From contig OY760867.2 of assembly GCA_963664035.2 (NCBI GenBank), positions 744,001 to 808,000 on the forward strand: DNA of 64,000 bases, read 5' to 3'. Position 1 is the first letter of the stretch. Every line of letters starts with the position of its first letter. The translations under genes and the position numbers were made by a program. Shown in pieces: positions 39,477 through 48,800 of the stretch. Under the pieces are notes generated by a model. That model was not told where the DNA came from, made no database searches, and worked only from the letters and a program-made list of their open reading frames with translations. The stretch comes from G958296245 sp963664035 (GTDB lineage: Bacteria > Chloroflexota > Dehalococcoidia > Lucifugimonadales > G958296245).

Positions 39477-40645
39477 GAGACAGTCTCGTTGCGGCGCAGG
39501 GTCACGCAGGTGATGTCGTCGGACTGCGGGGTGTCGCCGGCGAAGTCCCTCACGGCCTGGAAGACGGCCCTGTTCGCCTGCTCGGAGTCGACGGGCGGGT
39601 TCCCGACGAAGACTTCGCGCAGGCGCTCGATCCCGAACTGCTCATGCTCGGCGTTCATGGCCTCCGTCACTCCGTCGGTGAACAGGACGACCGTGTCTCC
39701 GGGTTGGAGGCTCACTTCGGCATACTTGTAGTCGATGCCCTGGGCGACTCCAAGCGCAACGCCGCGCGTGCTCGGGGCGATGACCGAGCTTCCATCGGGC
39801 CGGACGATGAGGGGCGGGTCGTGTCCGCCGGAGGCATATGACAGGTCGCCGGTCTCAGGGTCGTAGACGGCGTAGATGACGGTTACGAACATCGCGGTGT
39901 CGTTGTCCTCGTTGAGGAGGTCGTTGACCTCGCCGAGCACCTCGCCGACGTTTTCGCTGCCGATTGCCGCGCCCTTCATCAGGGTGCGGCTGGACATCAT
40001 GAAGAGCGCGGCGGGAACGCCTTTGTCCGATACGTCCGCGATTGCCAGGCCGATGCGGCCGTTTTCCAGGGCTATGACGTCGTAGAAGTCCCCTCCGACG
40101 TTGCGGGCGGGCTCCATGTTGGCGAATATCTGGTAGCCGGGGCCGGAGGGGAAGGCGGTCGGAAGGATCGACTTCTGCATCTTGCTGGCGACGTCGAGCT
40201 CGTTCTGGAGCGCGACCAGCTTATCGCGGGAGGCGAGCGCTTCCCTCCACTCTTCGAGGTGTCGCAGGGTGCGGTCGATGGTGACGCGCAGGTCTTCGAA
40301 GTCCAAGGGCTTGGTGACGAAGTCGAACGCTCCGCGGTTCATCGCCGTGCGGATGTTCTTCATGTCTCCGTAGGCGGATACGATGACGGAGCGTATATCG
40401 GGGTCCACCTGTGGTATCTGCTCGAGCAGGGTGAGGCCGTCCATCTGGGGCATGTTGATGTCCGAGAGGACCATGTCGATGTCCTCGTGCTCCTTGAGCA
40501 TCTCGAGGGCTTCGACGCCGTTGTGGGCGAACTCGAAGGAGTACTTGCCGGCCCTCACGTCGCGGCGCATGCGCTGCCGCATCAGCGGCTCCAGGTCGAC
40601 CTCGTCGTCCACGACGAGAATTTTGTATGGCTTCTTAAGTCCCAT
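39473..40645 (-). CDS. Response regulator fused to PP2C-type (SpoIIE/RsbU) serine phosphatase
   Basis: A 390-residue cytoplasmic protein. Receiver domain at 1 to about 130: acidic pair D13/D14, phosphoacceptor D62 in VLSDINMPQMDG, and Lys in FVTKPLDF. A helical linker (about 130-165) leads to the PPM/SpoIIE phosphatase domain: GGDFYDVI, IADVSDKGVPAALFM, VLFTDGVTEAMN and SDDITCVTL with the metal-binding Asp and Gly residues. The expected role is that phosphorylation of D62 activates removal of phosphate from the STAS antagonist, linking the kinase at 35444-37690 to partner switching. The start is ATG 40645; it overlaps the RsbW-like gene by 4 bp. Confidence 0.92.
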   Translation of the reverse strand: MGLKKPYKILVVDDEVDLEPLMRQRMRRDVRAGKYSFEFAHNGVEALEMLKEHEDIDMVLSDINMPQMDGLTLLEQIPQVDPDIRSVIVSAYGDMKNIRTAMNRGAFDFVTKPLDFEDLRVTIDRTLRHLEEWREALASRDKLVALQNELDVASKMQKSILPTAFPSGPGYQIFANMEPARNVGGDFYDVIALENGRIGLAIADVSDKGVPAALFMMSSRTLMKGAAIGSENVGEVLGEVNDLLNEDNDTAMFVTVIYAVYDPETGDLSYASGGHDPPLIVRPDGSSVIAPSTRGVALGVAQGIDYKYAEVSLQPGDTVVLFTDGVTEAMNAEHEQFGIERLREVFVGNPPVDSEQANRAVFQAVRDFAGDTPQSDDITCVTLRRNETVS

Positions 40646-40722
40646 CCAGCGGGTCCCGCATCTATGGTCTCTACTTACGCTTCGCGGCCCGGCGCGCGCC
40701 GGCGCGAAGCGCTACCGGACAA

Positions 40723-41058
40723 CTACCCGACTGCGGCGATCGCCTCGTCGCGCGAGTCATGCACGGGGATGATCTGGTCGAAGCCGCTTATCTGGAACAC
40801 CTCGCGCACGGGTTCCGCCAGGGAGCAGACCGCAAGCGTGGCGTCCCTGCCCCGGAGCGACTTGGCGGTCAGGAGGATGGCCCTGAGGCCCGCGCTGCTG
40901 ATGTAGGTTAGGTTTACGAGATCCATGATCACGGCACGGTCATTCTCGTCGATCGCGTCTTCCAGCGCACGCTGGAATTGAGAGGCGTTGGTGCCGTCGA
41001 TGCGCCCTTCGGTTGTCGCGATCAAAGTAGCGCCTTCGCGCGTTATCCCCAGTTCCAC
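40723..41058 (-). CDS. STAS-domain anti-sigma factor antagonist (SpoIIAA/RsbV type)
   Basis: A 111-residue STAS protein. The phosphorylation loop is YISSAGLRAIL with S54/S55, the site phosphorylated by RsbW-type kinases; MDLVNLTYISSAG and SLRGRDATLAVCSL are typical. Unphosphorylated, it would sequester the RsbW-like partner; phosphorylated, it releases it. GTG 41058 is preceded by AAGGAGG at 7 bp, an excellent ribosome-binding site. It is the first gene of the minus-strand signalling operon. On the minus strand, TAGAAT (bases 41153 down to 41148) is a possible -10 box; no good -35 was found. Confidence 0.92.
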   Translation of the reverse strand: MELGITREGATLIATTEGRIDGTNASQFQRALEDAIDENDRAVIMDLVNLTYISSAGLRAILLTAKSLRGRDATLAVCSLAEPVREVFQISGFDQIIPVHDSRDEAIAAVG

Positions 41059-41239
41059 TGGACTGCCTCCTTAAGGTAGGGCCGACGTACGCCATGCCTG
41101 GAGAAGGACGGCGCGGCCGTGCGGACCTGATCTTACCTCAGGGCCATTCTAACATGAAGTGGCGCGGGATGTGTCGAGTGGTTTGCCTCTCTTGACCCGG
41201 AATCTCAGAAGATTGCGCCGGCCGCCCGGCCCGGAGGCC

Positions 41240-41964
41240 GTAAGTGTTCAGAGTTGGTGCGTTCCTCGTCCAGGGCGCCCACAAGGGACGCCCCTACGAT
41301 ACAGTGCGTTCCTCGTCCAGGGCGCCCACAAGGGACGCCCCTACGATACTGGTGCGTTCCTCGTCCAGGGCGCCCACAAGGGACGCCCCTACGATACAGT
41401 GCGTTCCTCGTCCAGGGCGCCCACAAGGGACGCCCCTACGATACAGTGCGTTCCTCGTCCAGGGCGCCCACAAGGGACGCCCCTACGATACGGTGCGTTC
41501 CTCGTCCAGGGCGCCCACAAGGGACGCCCCTACGATACGGTGCGTTCCTCGTCCAGGGCGCCCACAAGGGACGCCCCTACGATACGGTGCGTTCCTCGTC
41601 CAGGGCGCCCACAAGGGACGCCCCTACGATACAGTGCGTTCCTCGTCCAGGGCGCCCACAAGGGACGCCCCTACGATACGGTGCGTTCCTCGTCCAGGGC
41701 GCCCACAAGGGACGCCCCTACGATACGGTGCGTTCCTCGTCCAGGGCGCCCACAAGGGACGCCCCTACGATACTGGTGCGTTCCTCGTCCAGGGCGCCCA
41801 CAAGGGACGCCCCTACGATACGGTGCGTTCCTCGTCCAGGGCGCCCACAAGGGACGCCCCTACGATACGGTGCGTTCCTCGTCCAGGGCGCCCACAAGGG
41901 ACGCCCCTACGATACAGCTTCCATCCAGCCCTAGTAGCTGCCCTCCCGTACTCTGAACAGTTAC
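41240..41964 (+). mobile_element. TIR element copy A (725 bp) with 14-unit internal tandem array
   Basis: The left terminal repeat GTAAGTGTTCAGAGT (41240-41254) and the inverse of the right one, GTAACTGTTCAGAGT (41950-41964), match at 14 of 15 positions. The 8-bp direct repeat CGGAGGCC flanks both sides (41232-41239, 41965-41972), the mark of transposition. It carries no protein gene, so it is non-autonomous (MITE-like). The interior is a tandem array; the right end has CTGCCCTCCCGT as in copies B and C. It lies between the STAS gene and the NHL gene. Confidence 0.9.
41257..41916 (+). repeat. Tandem array of 14 hairpin units, period 47 bp
   Basis: Each unit begins GTGCGTTCCTCGTCCAGGGC and continues with GCCCACAAGGGACGCCCCTACGATAC plus one or two variable bases. 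Twelve unit steps are 47 bp long, and the two that contain ACTGG are 48 bp. Copies are otherwise almost identical. The AGGGCG...CGCCCCT pair and the GGGCGCCC palindrome give each unit a hairpin. There are no spacers, so it is not CRISPR. Confidence 0.95.
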
Positions 41965-41981
41965 CGGAGGCCATCCCCCGA

Positions 41982-42011
41982 TTGACGGGCGGCGGGGAGG
42001 GGGCCTACAAT
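41982..42011 (+). promoter_or_regulatory. Promoter of the NHL-repeat gene (TTGACG-18-TACAAT)
   Basis: The -35 TTGACG (41982-41987) and -10 TACAAT (42006-42011) are separated by 18 bp, each matching consensus at five of six positions. The -35 starts 17 bp after the right end of TIR element A. The ATG is 32 bp downstream of the -10. Confidence 0.65.
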
Positions 42012-42043
42012 CGCGGCGTCAAACTCCGAAGGAGGCCCAGAGC

Positions 42044-42910
42044 ATGACCACAGTGGGATCCGGCGACTACCGTTATGAACTCGCGCCCGGCTGGCCGGAC
42101 GTGCCCAAGTACTGGGTACTCGGCATCTGCTCGGACGTTGCCGTCAACTCCTCCGACGAGGTACACGTCTTCAGCCGGGGGGCGCACCCCCTGACGATCT
42201 GGACCCCGGGCGGCGAGTTCGTCTCGTCCTGGGGCGAGGGCGCGTTCTCGAACAACGAGCACGGGATCTACATCACCCCGGACGACCACGTGTGGCTGGT
42301 GGACTCCAACTTCCACATCGCCACCGAGCACGAGCCGGACGGCACGCTGCTCCGCACGCTGGGGACCAAGCTGACGCCGCAGCCCACCTACTACGGCAAT
42401 CCGTTCAACATGCCGTCCGGGGTCGCCCTCGGGTCCGACGGGAGCATCTTCGTGTCGGACGGCTACGGCAACAAGCGGGTCCACAAGTTCGGCGCCGATG
42501 GAGGCCTGGTCAAGTCGTGGGGGAGCTTCGGGACAGGCCCCGGGGAGTTCGCGCTCGTCCACAACCTCGCCGTCGACGGACAGGGGCGTGTGCTGGTGTG
42601 CGACCGGGAGAACAACCGCATCCAGCTATTCGACGGCGAAGGGGACTACCTGGGCGAGTGGACCGACCTCCACATGCCGGGGGACATCTACGTCAAGGAC
42701 GGGGTCGTCTACGTGGTCGAGCAGGGCGAGGAGGGCGGCGTGAGCATCTGGACCGAGGGCGGCGAGCTGATCACCCGCTGGCACGGGGACAGGGGCCCCG
42801 GCAAGGGGTCGCTCGTGTCGGGCCACGGCATATGCGTCGACTCGGAGGGCAGCATCTACGTCGCCGAGCTGTCGCCGGGCGACCGGGTGCAGAAGTTCCA
42901 GCACGTCTAG
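42044..42910 (+). CDS. NHL-repeat six-bladed beta-propeller protein
   Basis: A 288-residue propeller built from NHL repeats, with blade signatures such as IYITPDDHVWLVDSNFH, GVALGSDGSIFVSDGYGNKRVHKFG, NLAVDGQGRVLVCDRENNRIQLFD and GICVDSEGSIYVAE. There is no signal peptide, so it is probably cytoplasmic. The fold is shared by peptidyl-alpha-hydroxyglycine lyases and by scaffold proteins, so the activity cannot be assigned from the repeats. GGAGG is 9 bp before ATG 42044. It is followed at its stop codon by an R3 repeat and then by comF. Confidence 0.87.
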   Translation: MTTVGSGDYRYELAPGWPDVPKYWVLGICSDVAVNSSDEVHVFSRGAHPLTIWTPGGEFVSSWGEGAFSNNEHGIYITPDDHVWLVDSNFHIATEHEPDGTLLRTLGTKLTPQPTYYGNPFNMPSGVALGSDGSIFVSDGYGNKRVHKFGADGGLVKSWGSFGTGPGEFALVHNLAVDGQGRVLVCDRENNRIQLFDGEGDYLGEWTDLHMPGDIYVKDGVVYVVEQGEEGGVSIWTEGGELITRWHGDRGPGKGSLVSGHGICVDSEGSIYVAELSPGDRVQKFQHV

Positions 42911-43009
42911 TGGACCGACAACCTAGCAATGAAGGGTGGAGAGAATACTGCGCGGGGCAGCGGCGCCCCCACCCTAACCCTCCCCCAACTTGGGGGAGGG
43001 GATTCGAAG
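42907..43009 (+). repeat. R3 repeat, full copy
   Basis: Starts CTAGTGGACCGACAACCTAG, overlapping the NHL gene stop codon, continues AATACTGCGCGGGGCAG and ends with an 11-bp stem CCCTCCCCCAA/TTGGGGGAGGG and GGATTCGAAG. It lacks the CCCGTATCAAGTACGGG block of the 34358 copy. Confidence 0.8.
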
Positions 43010-43053
43010 ACGCCCCGTTATGGCCCGGCGGTCTCGCGTCCGCCGCCCTGGGG

Positions 43054-43734
43054 GTGTTCTCCCGGCTGACCGGCTCGGCGCTCGACCTGCTCTATCCGCC
43101 TGCCTGCGCGGTGTGCGGCCGGGAGGGGAAGTTCGTCTGCGAGGGCTGCGAGCCGGAGCTGCCGAGGCTGCTCGCGCCGTTCTGCGTACGCTGCGCAAGT
43201 CCAGGAAGCGCGGCCCACTGCCGCCTGTGCGACGCAACGCCTCCATACTTCGACGGCATCACGGCGCCCTACGTGCATCGAGGCCCCGTGCGGGACCTGG
43301 TACACAACCTGAAGTACAACAACGTCCGCACCTCCGCCCCCGAGCTTGGGCGTCTCATGGCCGCGCACCTCTCGGCCGGCAACGCGCGGGCGGACCTGCT
43401 GGCGCCGGTGCCGCTGCACGGGGCGCGCGAACGGGCGAGGGGCTACAACCAGTCCGTGCTGCTCGCGCGGGCGGTCGGCGAGGCGACGGGCATACCGTTG
43501 GAGGAGCGCCTGCTGACCCGCACGCGGGACACCGCCCCGCAGGTCACGATGAGAAGCCCGGAGGAGCGGCGCCGCAACATCGAGGACGCCTTCGAGTGCG
43601 CGGGCGAGGCGCGGGGCGCCAGCGTGCTGGTCGTCGACGACGTGGTCACGACGGGCGGCACCATGTCGGCCTGCGCCAAGCCCCTGAAGAGCGCGGGCGC
43701 AGAGTCGGTCTGGGGCCTCTCGCTGGCGCGCTAG
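43054..43734 (+). CDS. comF: ComF family protein (phosphoribosyltransferase fold)
   Basis: A 226-residue protein with the ComF layout: an N-terminal zinc-binding part with CAVCGREGKFVCEGC and a second CVRCASPGSAAHCRLC, then a type I phosphoribosyltransferase fold whose PRPP-binding loop is VLVVDDVVTTGGTM. LAPVPLHGARERARGYNQS is the other family marker. ComF proteins are linked to DNA uptake and DNA handling; the enzymatic activity is not established. The N-terminus is uncertain: the frame is open far upstream through the R3 repeat, and GTG 43054 is the best start before LLYPPACAVCG. No other competence genes are in view. Confidence 0.87.
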   Translation: MFSRLTGSALDLLYPPACAVCGREGKFVCEGCEPELPRLLAPFCVRCASPGSAAHCRLCDATPPYFDGITAPYVHRGPVRDLVHNLKYNNVRTSAPELGRLMAAHLSAGNARADLLAPVPLHGARERARGYNQSVLLARAVGEATGIPLEERLLTRTRDTAPQVTMRSPEERRRNIEDAFECAGEARGASVLVVDDVVTTGGTMSACAKPLKSAGAESVWGLSLAR

Positions 43735-43744
43735 CGGCGCGGCG

Positions 43745-44128
43745 CTACGTTTCCAGCAGTACGTCGGCGCGGTCGGTCAGGGCAAGGAAGGGCTCGCCCC
43801 ACTGCTCGGCGTTGGCGGTGTCCCAGTCCGCCGCGCTCCCCTCGGGCCGGAGCCGGATGCCCCAGTCGCCGCCGAATACCAGGTAGGCCTCGGCCTGCCC
43901 CGAGTCGGACACGGGGGCGTACATCGCCGGGCACGGGGCGCCGCCGCCCTCGCTCGACCAGCCGACGACCTCGTAGACGCCGTGCTCCCGGCCCGGCTCG
44001 AAGAGGCGGACGCGGCCCACCGGCACAGGGTCGGCCAGCGCCTCGAACACCTGCATCGGCATGTATTCGGAGTTGTCGTTCTCGTCTATCTCCAGGTAGA
44101 TGTTCTCAGCCATCCCCTCAAGCCTCAT
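43745..44128 (-). CDS. Hypothetical protein (127 aa)
   Basis: An acidic soluble protein of about 127 residues that I do not recognise. It begins MAENIYLEIDENDNSEYMPMQVFEALA and has an alternating hydrophobic/charged pattern (VGRVRLFEPGREHGVYEVVGW, AYLVFGGDWGIRLRPEG) suggesting a mostly beta fold; no catalytic motif, signal or membrane segment is present. ATG 44128 or 44113 are both possible starts, and neither has a clear ribosome-binding site. It converges with comF (10-bp gap). Intact length and normal codon use support a real gene. Confidence 0.55.
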   Translation of the reverse strand: MRLEGMAENIYLEIDENDNSEYMPMQVFEALADPVPVGRVRLFEPGREHGVYEVVGWSSEGGGAPCPAMYAPVSDSGQAEAYLVFGGDWGIRLRPEGSAADWDTANAEQWGEPFLALTDRADVLLET

Positions 44129-44278
44129 ACCAGTTCGGTGTGATGCGACCATGAATACCGTCACTCCAGTGTAGGCTGGAGTCCAGTGGCCTAGGACTGG
44201 ATTCCCGCTCCCGTATCGGAGTACGGGACATGCTTCGCGGGAAAGACGAGTTTATGACGTACTTAGAACGAGATGGTA

Positions 44279-45052
44279 TCAGATGCCCATGACGTTGTAG
44301 CCGGTGTCGACGTGGACGACCTCGCCGGTTACGCCGCTGGAGAGGTCGCTGCACAGGTAGAGCGCGGTCTTTGCGACCTCTTCGGAGGTGATGTTGCGGC
44401 GCATCGGGGAGCGCTCGGCGTGGATGCGCTTCATGTCTCGGTAGTGGCTGATCACCCTGGAGGAGAGCGTGTCCAGGGGGCCGGCGGATATGGCGTTGAC
44501 CCTGATGCCGTCCGGCCCCAGGTCGGCGGCAAGCTGCTTGACTTCGTTCTCCAGCGCCGCCTTGGCCGTGCCCATCACGTTGTAGCCTGGGAAGACGCGG
44601 GTGGATGCCTGGAAGGTCATGGTGACGATGCTGCCGCCGCGGCTCATGAGCGGGGCGGCATAGCGGGCCACGGGCAGCAGCGAGTACGCGCTCACGTCCA
44701 GGGCGAGCCTGAAGCCCTCGCGCCCGGTCTTTATGAAGGGACCCCCGAGGTCGGCGCGGTCGGCGAAGGCGATCGAGTGGACGACGACGTCCAGGGCGCC
44801 CAGCTCTCTTCCCACCTGCTCGTAGGCCGCCTCGACGTTCTCGTCGGCGGAGACGTCGCACTCGATGATCGGCGCGCCTCCCCAGGGCTCGACCAGCCTG
44901 GCTACGCTTCGCTTGACGCGCTCGTTCTGGTAGGCGATAGCGAGGGTTGCGCCCGCCTCGCGCAGTATCTGGGCGATGGCCCAGGCGATGCTGCGGTGGT
45001 TGGCGACCCCGAAGACGACGCCTGTCTTGCCCGCCAAGTCGATCGGATACAT
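44279..45052 (-). CDS. fabI: Enoyl-[acyl-carrier-protein] reductase (NADH), FabI
   Basis: A 257-residue SDR enzyme that performs the last reduction of fatty acid chain elongation (trans-2-enoyl-ACP to acyl-ACP). The variant Rossmann motif GVANHRSIAW, NVMGTAKAALE with Y157-x6-K164, and VNAISAGPLDTLSSR are FabI-specific, as is the Y-x6-K spacing. The tyrosine of E. coli FabI at 146 is replaced by Phe here (TMTFQAS), as in InhA-type enzymes. The start is ATG 45052. Downstream is 44165-44278 without a gene; it contains an inverted CCCGTATCGGAGTACGGG block like that of R3. Confidence 0.94.
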   Translation of the reverse strand: MYPIDLAGKTGVVFGVANHRSIAWAIAQILREAGATLAIAYQNERVKRSVARLVEPWGGAPIIECDVSADENVEAAYEQVGRELGALDVVVHSIAFADRADLGGPFIKTGREGFRLALDVSAYSLLPVARYAAPLMSRGGSIVTMTFQASTRVFPGYNVMGTAKAALENEVKQLAADLGPDGIRVNAISAGPLDTLSSRVISHYRDMKRIHAERSPMRRNITSEEVAKTALYLCSDLSSGVTGEVVHVDTGYNVMGI

Positions 45053-45129
45053 GCGAAGCCTCCCGCGCTGTACGAAGGTGTGGCGGGATTGTAAGGCCGC
45101 GCGGGGCGAGGGACAAGCGGGACTGGGGC

Positions 45130-45410
45130 GCCAAAATCCTCCACTAAATGGCGGTGACGCTCTACGGCAAGGGGGAGGGCTGGTTTGAAACCAGCCCCTA
45201 CGGGGTGATGGCCGATAGATATGGCACTGAACCTAGAGGTGGGGGATTTGGGCGGCGCCAAAATCCTCCACCTAAAATAGCGATGGCGCTCTACGGCAAG
45301 GGGGAGGGCTGGTTTGAAACCAGCCCCTACGGAATGCGCTGATAGCCCCTACGGGGTGATGGCCGATAGATATGGCGCTGAACGTGGAGGTGGAGGTGGA
45401 GGATTGGGGG
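45130..45410 (+). repeat. Two R2 elements in tandem
   Basis: The first copy (45130-45253) is 124 bp, equal in length and nearly identical to 28887-29010. The second (from 45257 to about 45410) is longer because TAGCCCCTACGGGGTGATGG is duplicated and the right end has extra GGAGGT units. Both have GGGCTGGTTT-G-AAACCAGCCC. They fill most of the gap between fabI and the surface protein gene. Confidence 0.85.
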
Positions 45411-45496
45411 GTGCGGGCCGCGCGCCTTCGGTCATCATTGCGTAATCCATGCTGCCGTGAAGTTATCTCGATGTGTCGTATTGTTCTCAAATGTTG

Positions 45497-45502
45497 TATA
45501 AT
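45497..45502 (+). promoter_or_regulatory. Candidate -10 box (TATAAT) ahead of the giant surface protein gene
   Basis: TATAAT lies 48 bp before ATG 45551 in a locally A/T-rich stretch. No convincing -35 at 16-18 bp upstream. Confidence 0.38.
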
Positions 45503-45550
45503 CCTCTCGATTCGTCATATCTCGGCAGCGACAAGGCTGGGGGGGGCAAC

Positions 45551-45877
45551 ATGAATCTTTCGCAGTTGATTTCGCAATTTCGACCCGCCTATCGGCTTGC
45601 CGCCCTGCTGGCGCTGCTGCTCGCGGGGCTGGCGCTCCACCCGTCCCACGCGCTGGCCCAGGGCTCGCCTCCGGGCGCGCCCCGCTTCGTCGTCGCCGCG
45701 GTCGGCAACGGATTCCTCCAGGTCGGCTGGATGGTCGTCACCGGCGCGACCAAGTACGACGTCGAATACAGCTCGGACGGCGGCTCGAGCTGGACTTCCG
45801 CCGCCTCGAATCTCGGGGCCAGCGCCGTCTTCGCCGAGCAATACCGGATCAACGGCACGAGCAACTCCAGCGCCTAA
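45551..45877 (+). CDS. N-terminal fragment of the giant surface protein: signal peptide and FN3-like domain
   Basis: A 108-residue fragment. The signal peptide has hydrophobic core LAALLALLLAGLAL and an ALA-Q cleavage site near residue 32, followed by an FN3-like domain (GAPRFVVAAVGNGFLQVGWMVV, TKYDVEYSSDGGSSW). The frame stops just as the FN3 domain should end, and the missing end is encoded in another frame downstream (NVARARAGNADGWSGW). It is therefore one part of a broken gene. There is no strong ribosome-binding site, but GGGGGG precedes the ATG at 5 bp. Confidence 0.7.
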   Translation: MNLSQLISQFRPAYRLAALLALLLAGLALHPSHALAQGSPPGAPRFVVAAVGNGFLQVGWMVVTGATKYDVEYSSDGGSSWTSAASNLGASAVFAEQYRINGTSNSSA

Positions 45878-48800
45878 CGTAGCGCGGGCGCGGGCCGGCA
45901 ACGCCGACGGCTGGAGCGGATGGACGGTCTCCAACTCGGCCGGGCCCTGGAGCTCCAACGAGGAGCCGAGGGCCTCCATACCCACACCCAGGGACCCACC
46001 CTCAGACCCGCCCCCAGACCCCACAGACCCGCCCGTCAAGCTCTCCCTGACCCACGTTACCGCCACCACCGCGAGGATTGGCCTCGACAGCGGGCGGGCA
46101 TGGTCGTACAGGCAGTCCGGGGGCTCCTGCCAGTCCGTCAGCGCCGGCCAGAGCAGCGATTCCATTACCGGCCTGTCCACAGGAACGAGCTACACCTACC
46201 ACGCCTACGACCATTCCAGCTGCGGCGGAAGCTCTCTCACCGGCAGCTTCACCACCCTCACGCCGGCGCTGGCCTCGTCCAACGTGGCCTCGACCACGGC
46301 CACGCTGGCCCTCACGGGCTGGGTTCCCGGCACGGACGGCAGCTGGCACTACAAGCACACCGACACCGGCGCAACCTGCTCGTCCGACGCCGTCACCGTC
46401 AGCAGCGTCAACCTGACCGGCCTGACGCCGGGCGCGTCGTACACGTACGAGGCGTACAGCGACAGCACGTGCTCCACCAAGATCGCCACGGCGAGCGCGT
46501 TCACCACGCTTGTCTCCCTCACCGTCTCCAACGTCACCTCCAGCAGCGCCACGCTGAACCTGTCCGGCTACACCGGCACGTGGTACTCCAAGCGGATTCA
46601 TCCCGACACGACGGTTTGCAGCGTGGGCGTCAGCGGCGCGTCGCAGAACCGGGACAGCCTGACGTCCAACACCACCTACGCCTACACGGCGTATAGCAAC
46701 TCCAACTGCACCGCGGCCAGCGCGCTGGACACGGCATACTTCTCCACCACGGACGCGGCAGTGGGGAACCTGAAGGAGGCCAGAGAAAGCTCCAACTGGA
46801 GCGTCGGCGGAAGCAGCGACAAGAAATACGCCACGGCCTTCACCACCGGCGGCCACAGCGCCGGCTACACTTTGGAAGGCGTAACCCTGGACTTCGCCGC
46901 CAAGACCGGGACTCCGGGCGACATATCCGTCGCGCTCCACGCGGCGGCCACCAACGGCACTAACCCGGCGGCTACGGCGTCGGCCACCCTCACCGGCTCT
47001 GACCCGGACGCGGCGGGCCTTCAGACCTACGCGTGCTCCGGGAGCGGCTGCGGCCTGTCATCGAACACCACATACTTCATCGTGGCCTCTGCGGCAACCG
47101 GCAGCGGCTCTTACAACCTGCGGAACACGGCCTCCGACGACGAAACTCTGCAATCCGCTGCCGGATGGTCGATCGCCAACGCGGGGCGGAGCAAGACGGG
47201 CGCCGCCGCCTGGGCCGCGGCCACCAACTCCGCCTCGATGCACATCGCCGCCAACGTGAAGCCGCCCACCCTCACGGCGTCCAGCATCACGTCTACGGGC
47301 GCCACGCTCACCATCGCCAACCACACGGGGAACTGGTATCACAAGGAGACCCATCCTTCGACAACGGCGTCGTGCAGCACCGCCAACAGCGGCTTGACGG
47401 CCGCGCTGAGCAACCTGACGGCCGACAAGACCTACGCCTACACCGCCTACAGCGACAGCACGTGCTCCGCCTCCAAGGCGCTGGACACGGCCTACTTCTC
47501 CACCACGGACGACGGCGTGGGGAACCTGAACGAAGAATCCGACTTCAACATCAGCGTGGGGCTGGGCGGCAGCAACAACCAGTCCGTGGCCGCCACTTTC
47601 ACCACGGGCAGCGTCGGCTCCGACCTGGAGAGCGTCACCCTGCGCTTCGCCGACAAGAGCCCGACGGGAACCCCCGGCAACATCCAGGTGACCCTCCACG
47701 AGCCGGACGCCTCCAACAGCAGCAACCCGTCTTCCACGGCGAAGGCCACCCTGAGCGGGTCGAACCCGAACACGGCGGGCCTCTACACCTACACGTGCTC
47801 CACGGGCTGCTTCCTGGAAGCCGGCTCGACCTACTTCGTCGTGGCCGCCGCGCCCAGCGCCGCGGGCGCCGGCGCCTACAGCCTGGGGCTGACCCAGTCG
47901 GACGACGAGGTGAACCATCCCGCCGCCAACGGCTGGAGCATCGGCAACCAGGGACGGCACAAGAGTCAGCGCTTCGCCTGGACGGGCCACGCAGTGGGCC
48001 GCGTCGCCAGCATGCACGCGGCGGCCAACGATTCGGCGACCCTGGCCGCAAGCAGCGTCGGCACGACGACGGCCACGCTGACCATCGGCGGCCACACGGC
48101 GGCCTGGTGGTACGACGCCGATAGCGGCCCGGACACCACCTGCCGGTCCGTCGCGGCCAACACGTCCACCAAGAACCTCACCGGCCTCACCGCAGGCGAG
48201 ACATACGTCTACTCGGCCTACGACAAGACCGGGTGCGCCGACGCGGACCTGATCGCCGTCGCCCCGGCCTTCACCACCAGCATCTCCGTCAGCAACCTGG
48301 ATGGGACCGACTCACCTACCGATTTCACCCTGGGAACGTACGCCCAGGGGTTCACCACGGGCAGCGCGAACTCCACCCTGGTGAGCGCGACCGTGGACAT
48401 TGACACCGCGCACAGCAGCATCAGCGTCAGCCTCCGCGCCGCGAAGAAATCCGATGGCAAGCCCGCGACGTCGAACCGCGCCACCCTCACCGGCACTCCG
48501 TCCATCGGCGAGGTCGCGTTCACCTGCGACGCCTCCAACTCCGGCAACGACTGCTCCCTGGCCAGGAACACCAAGTACTTCATCTACGTCACCGGAAGCT
48601 CAGGATACCTTGACACAACCGATAGCAACACGCAGACGCTCGCGCCCTCCGACAACGGCTGGAGCATCGAGGACGCGGCGCGGGAGGGGTCGGGCTTCGA
48701 CCTGGATTCCGGTGGAAAGGCGATGATGATAAAGGTGGAGGCGACGCCGCAGCCAACCCTGAGCGCCGGCAGCATAACGGACGACAGCGCCACCCTGTCT

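Noticed and set aside
41257..41916. CRISPR array
   Set aside because: The repeated units are contiguous with no unique spacers, the period is constant, and no cas genes are present; it is a tandem repeat inside a TIR element.
41159..42047. Overlapping 226-267-residue proteins with FLVQGAHKGRPYDT or SSSRAPTRDAP repeats in all three forward frames
   Set aside because: They are the unavoidable translation of a 47-bp stop-free repeat; three frames show the same peptides in rotation, with no ribosome-binding site or homology.
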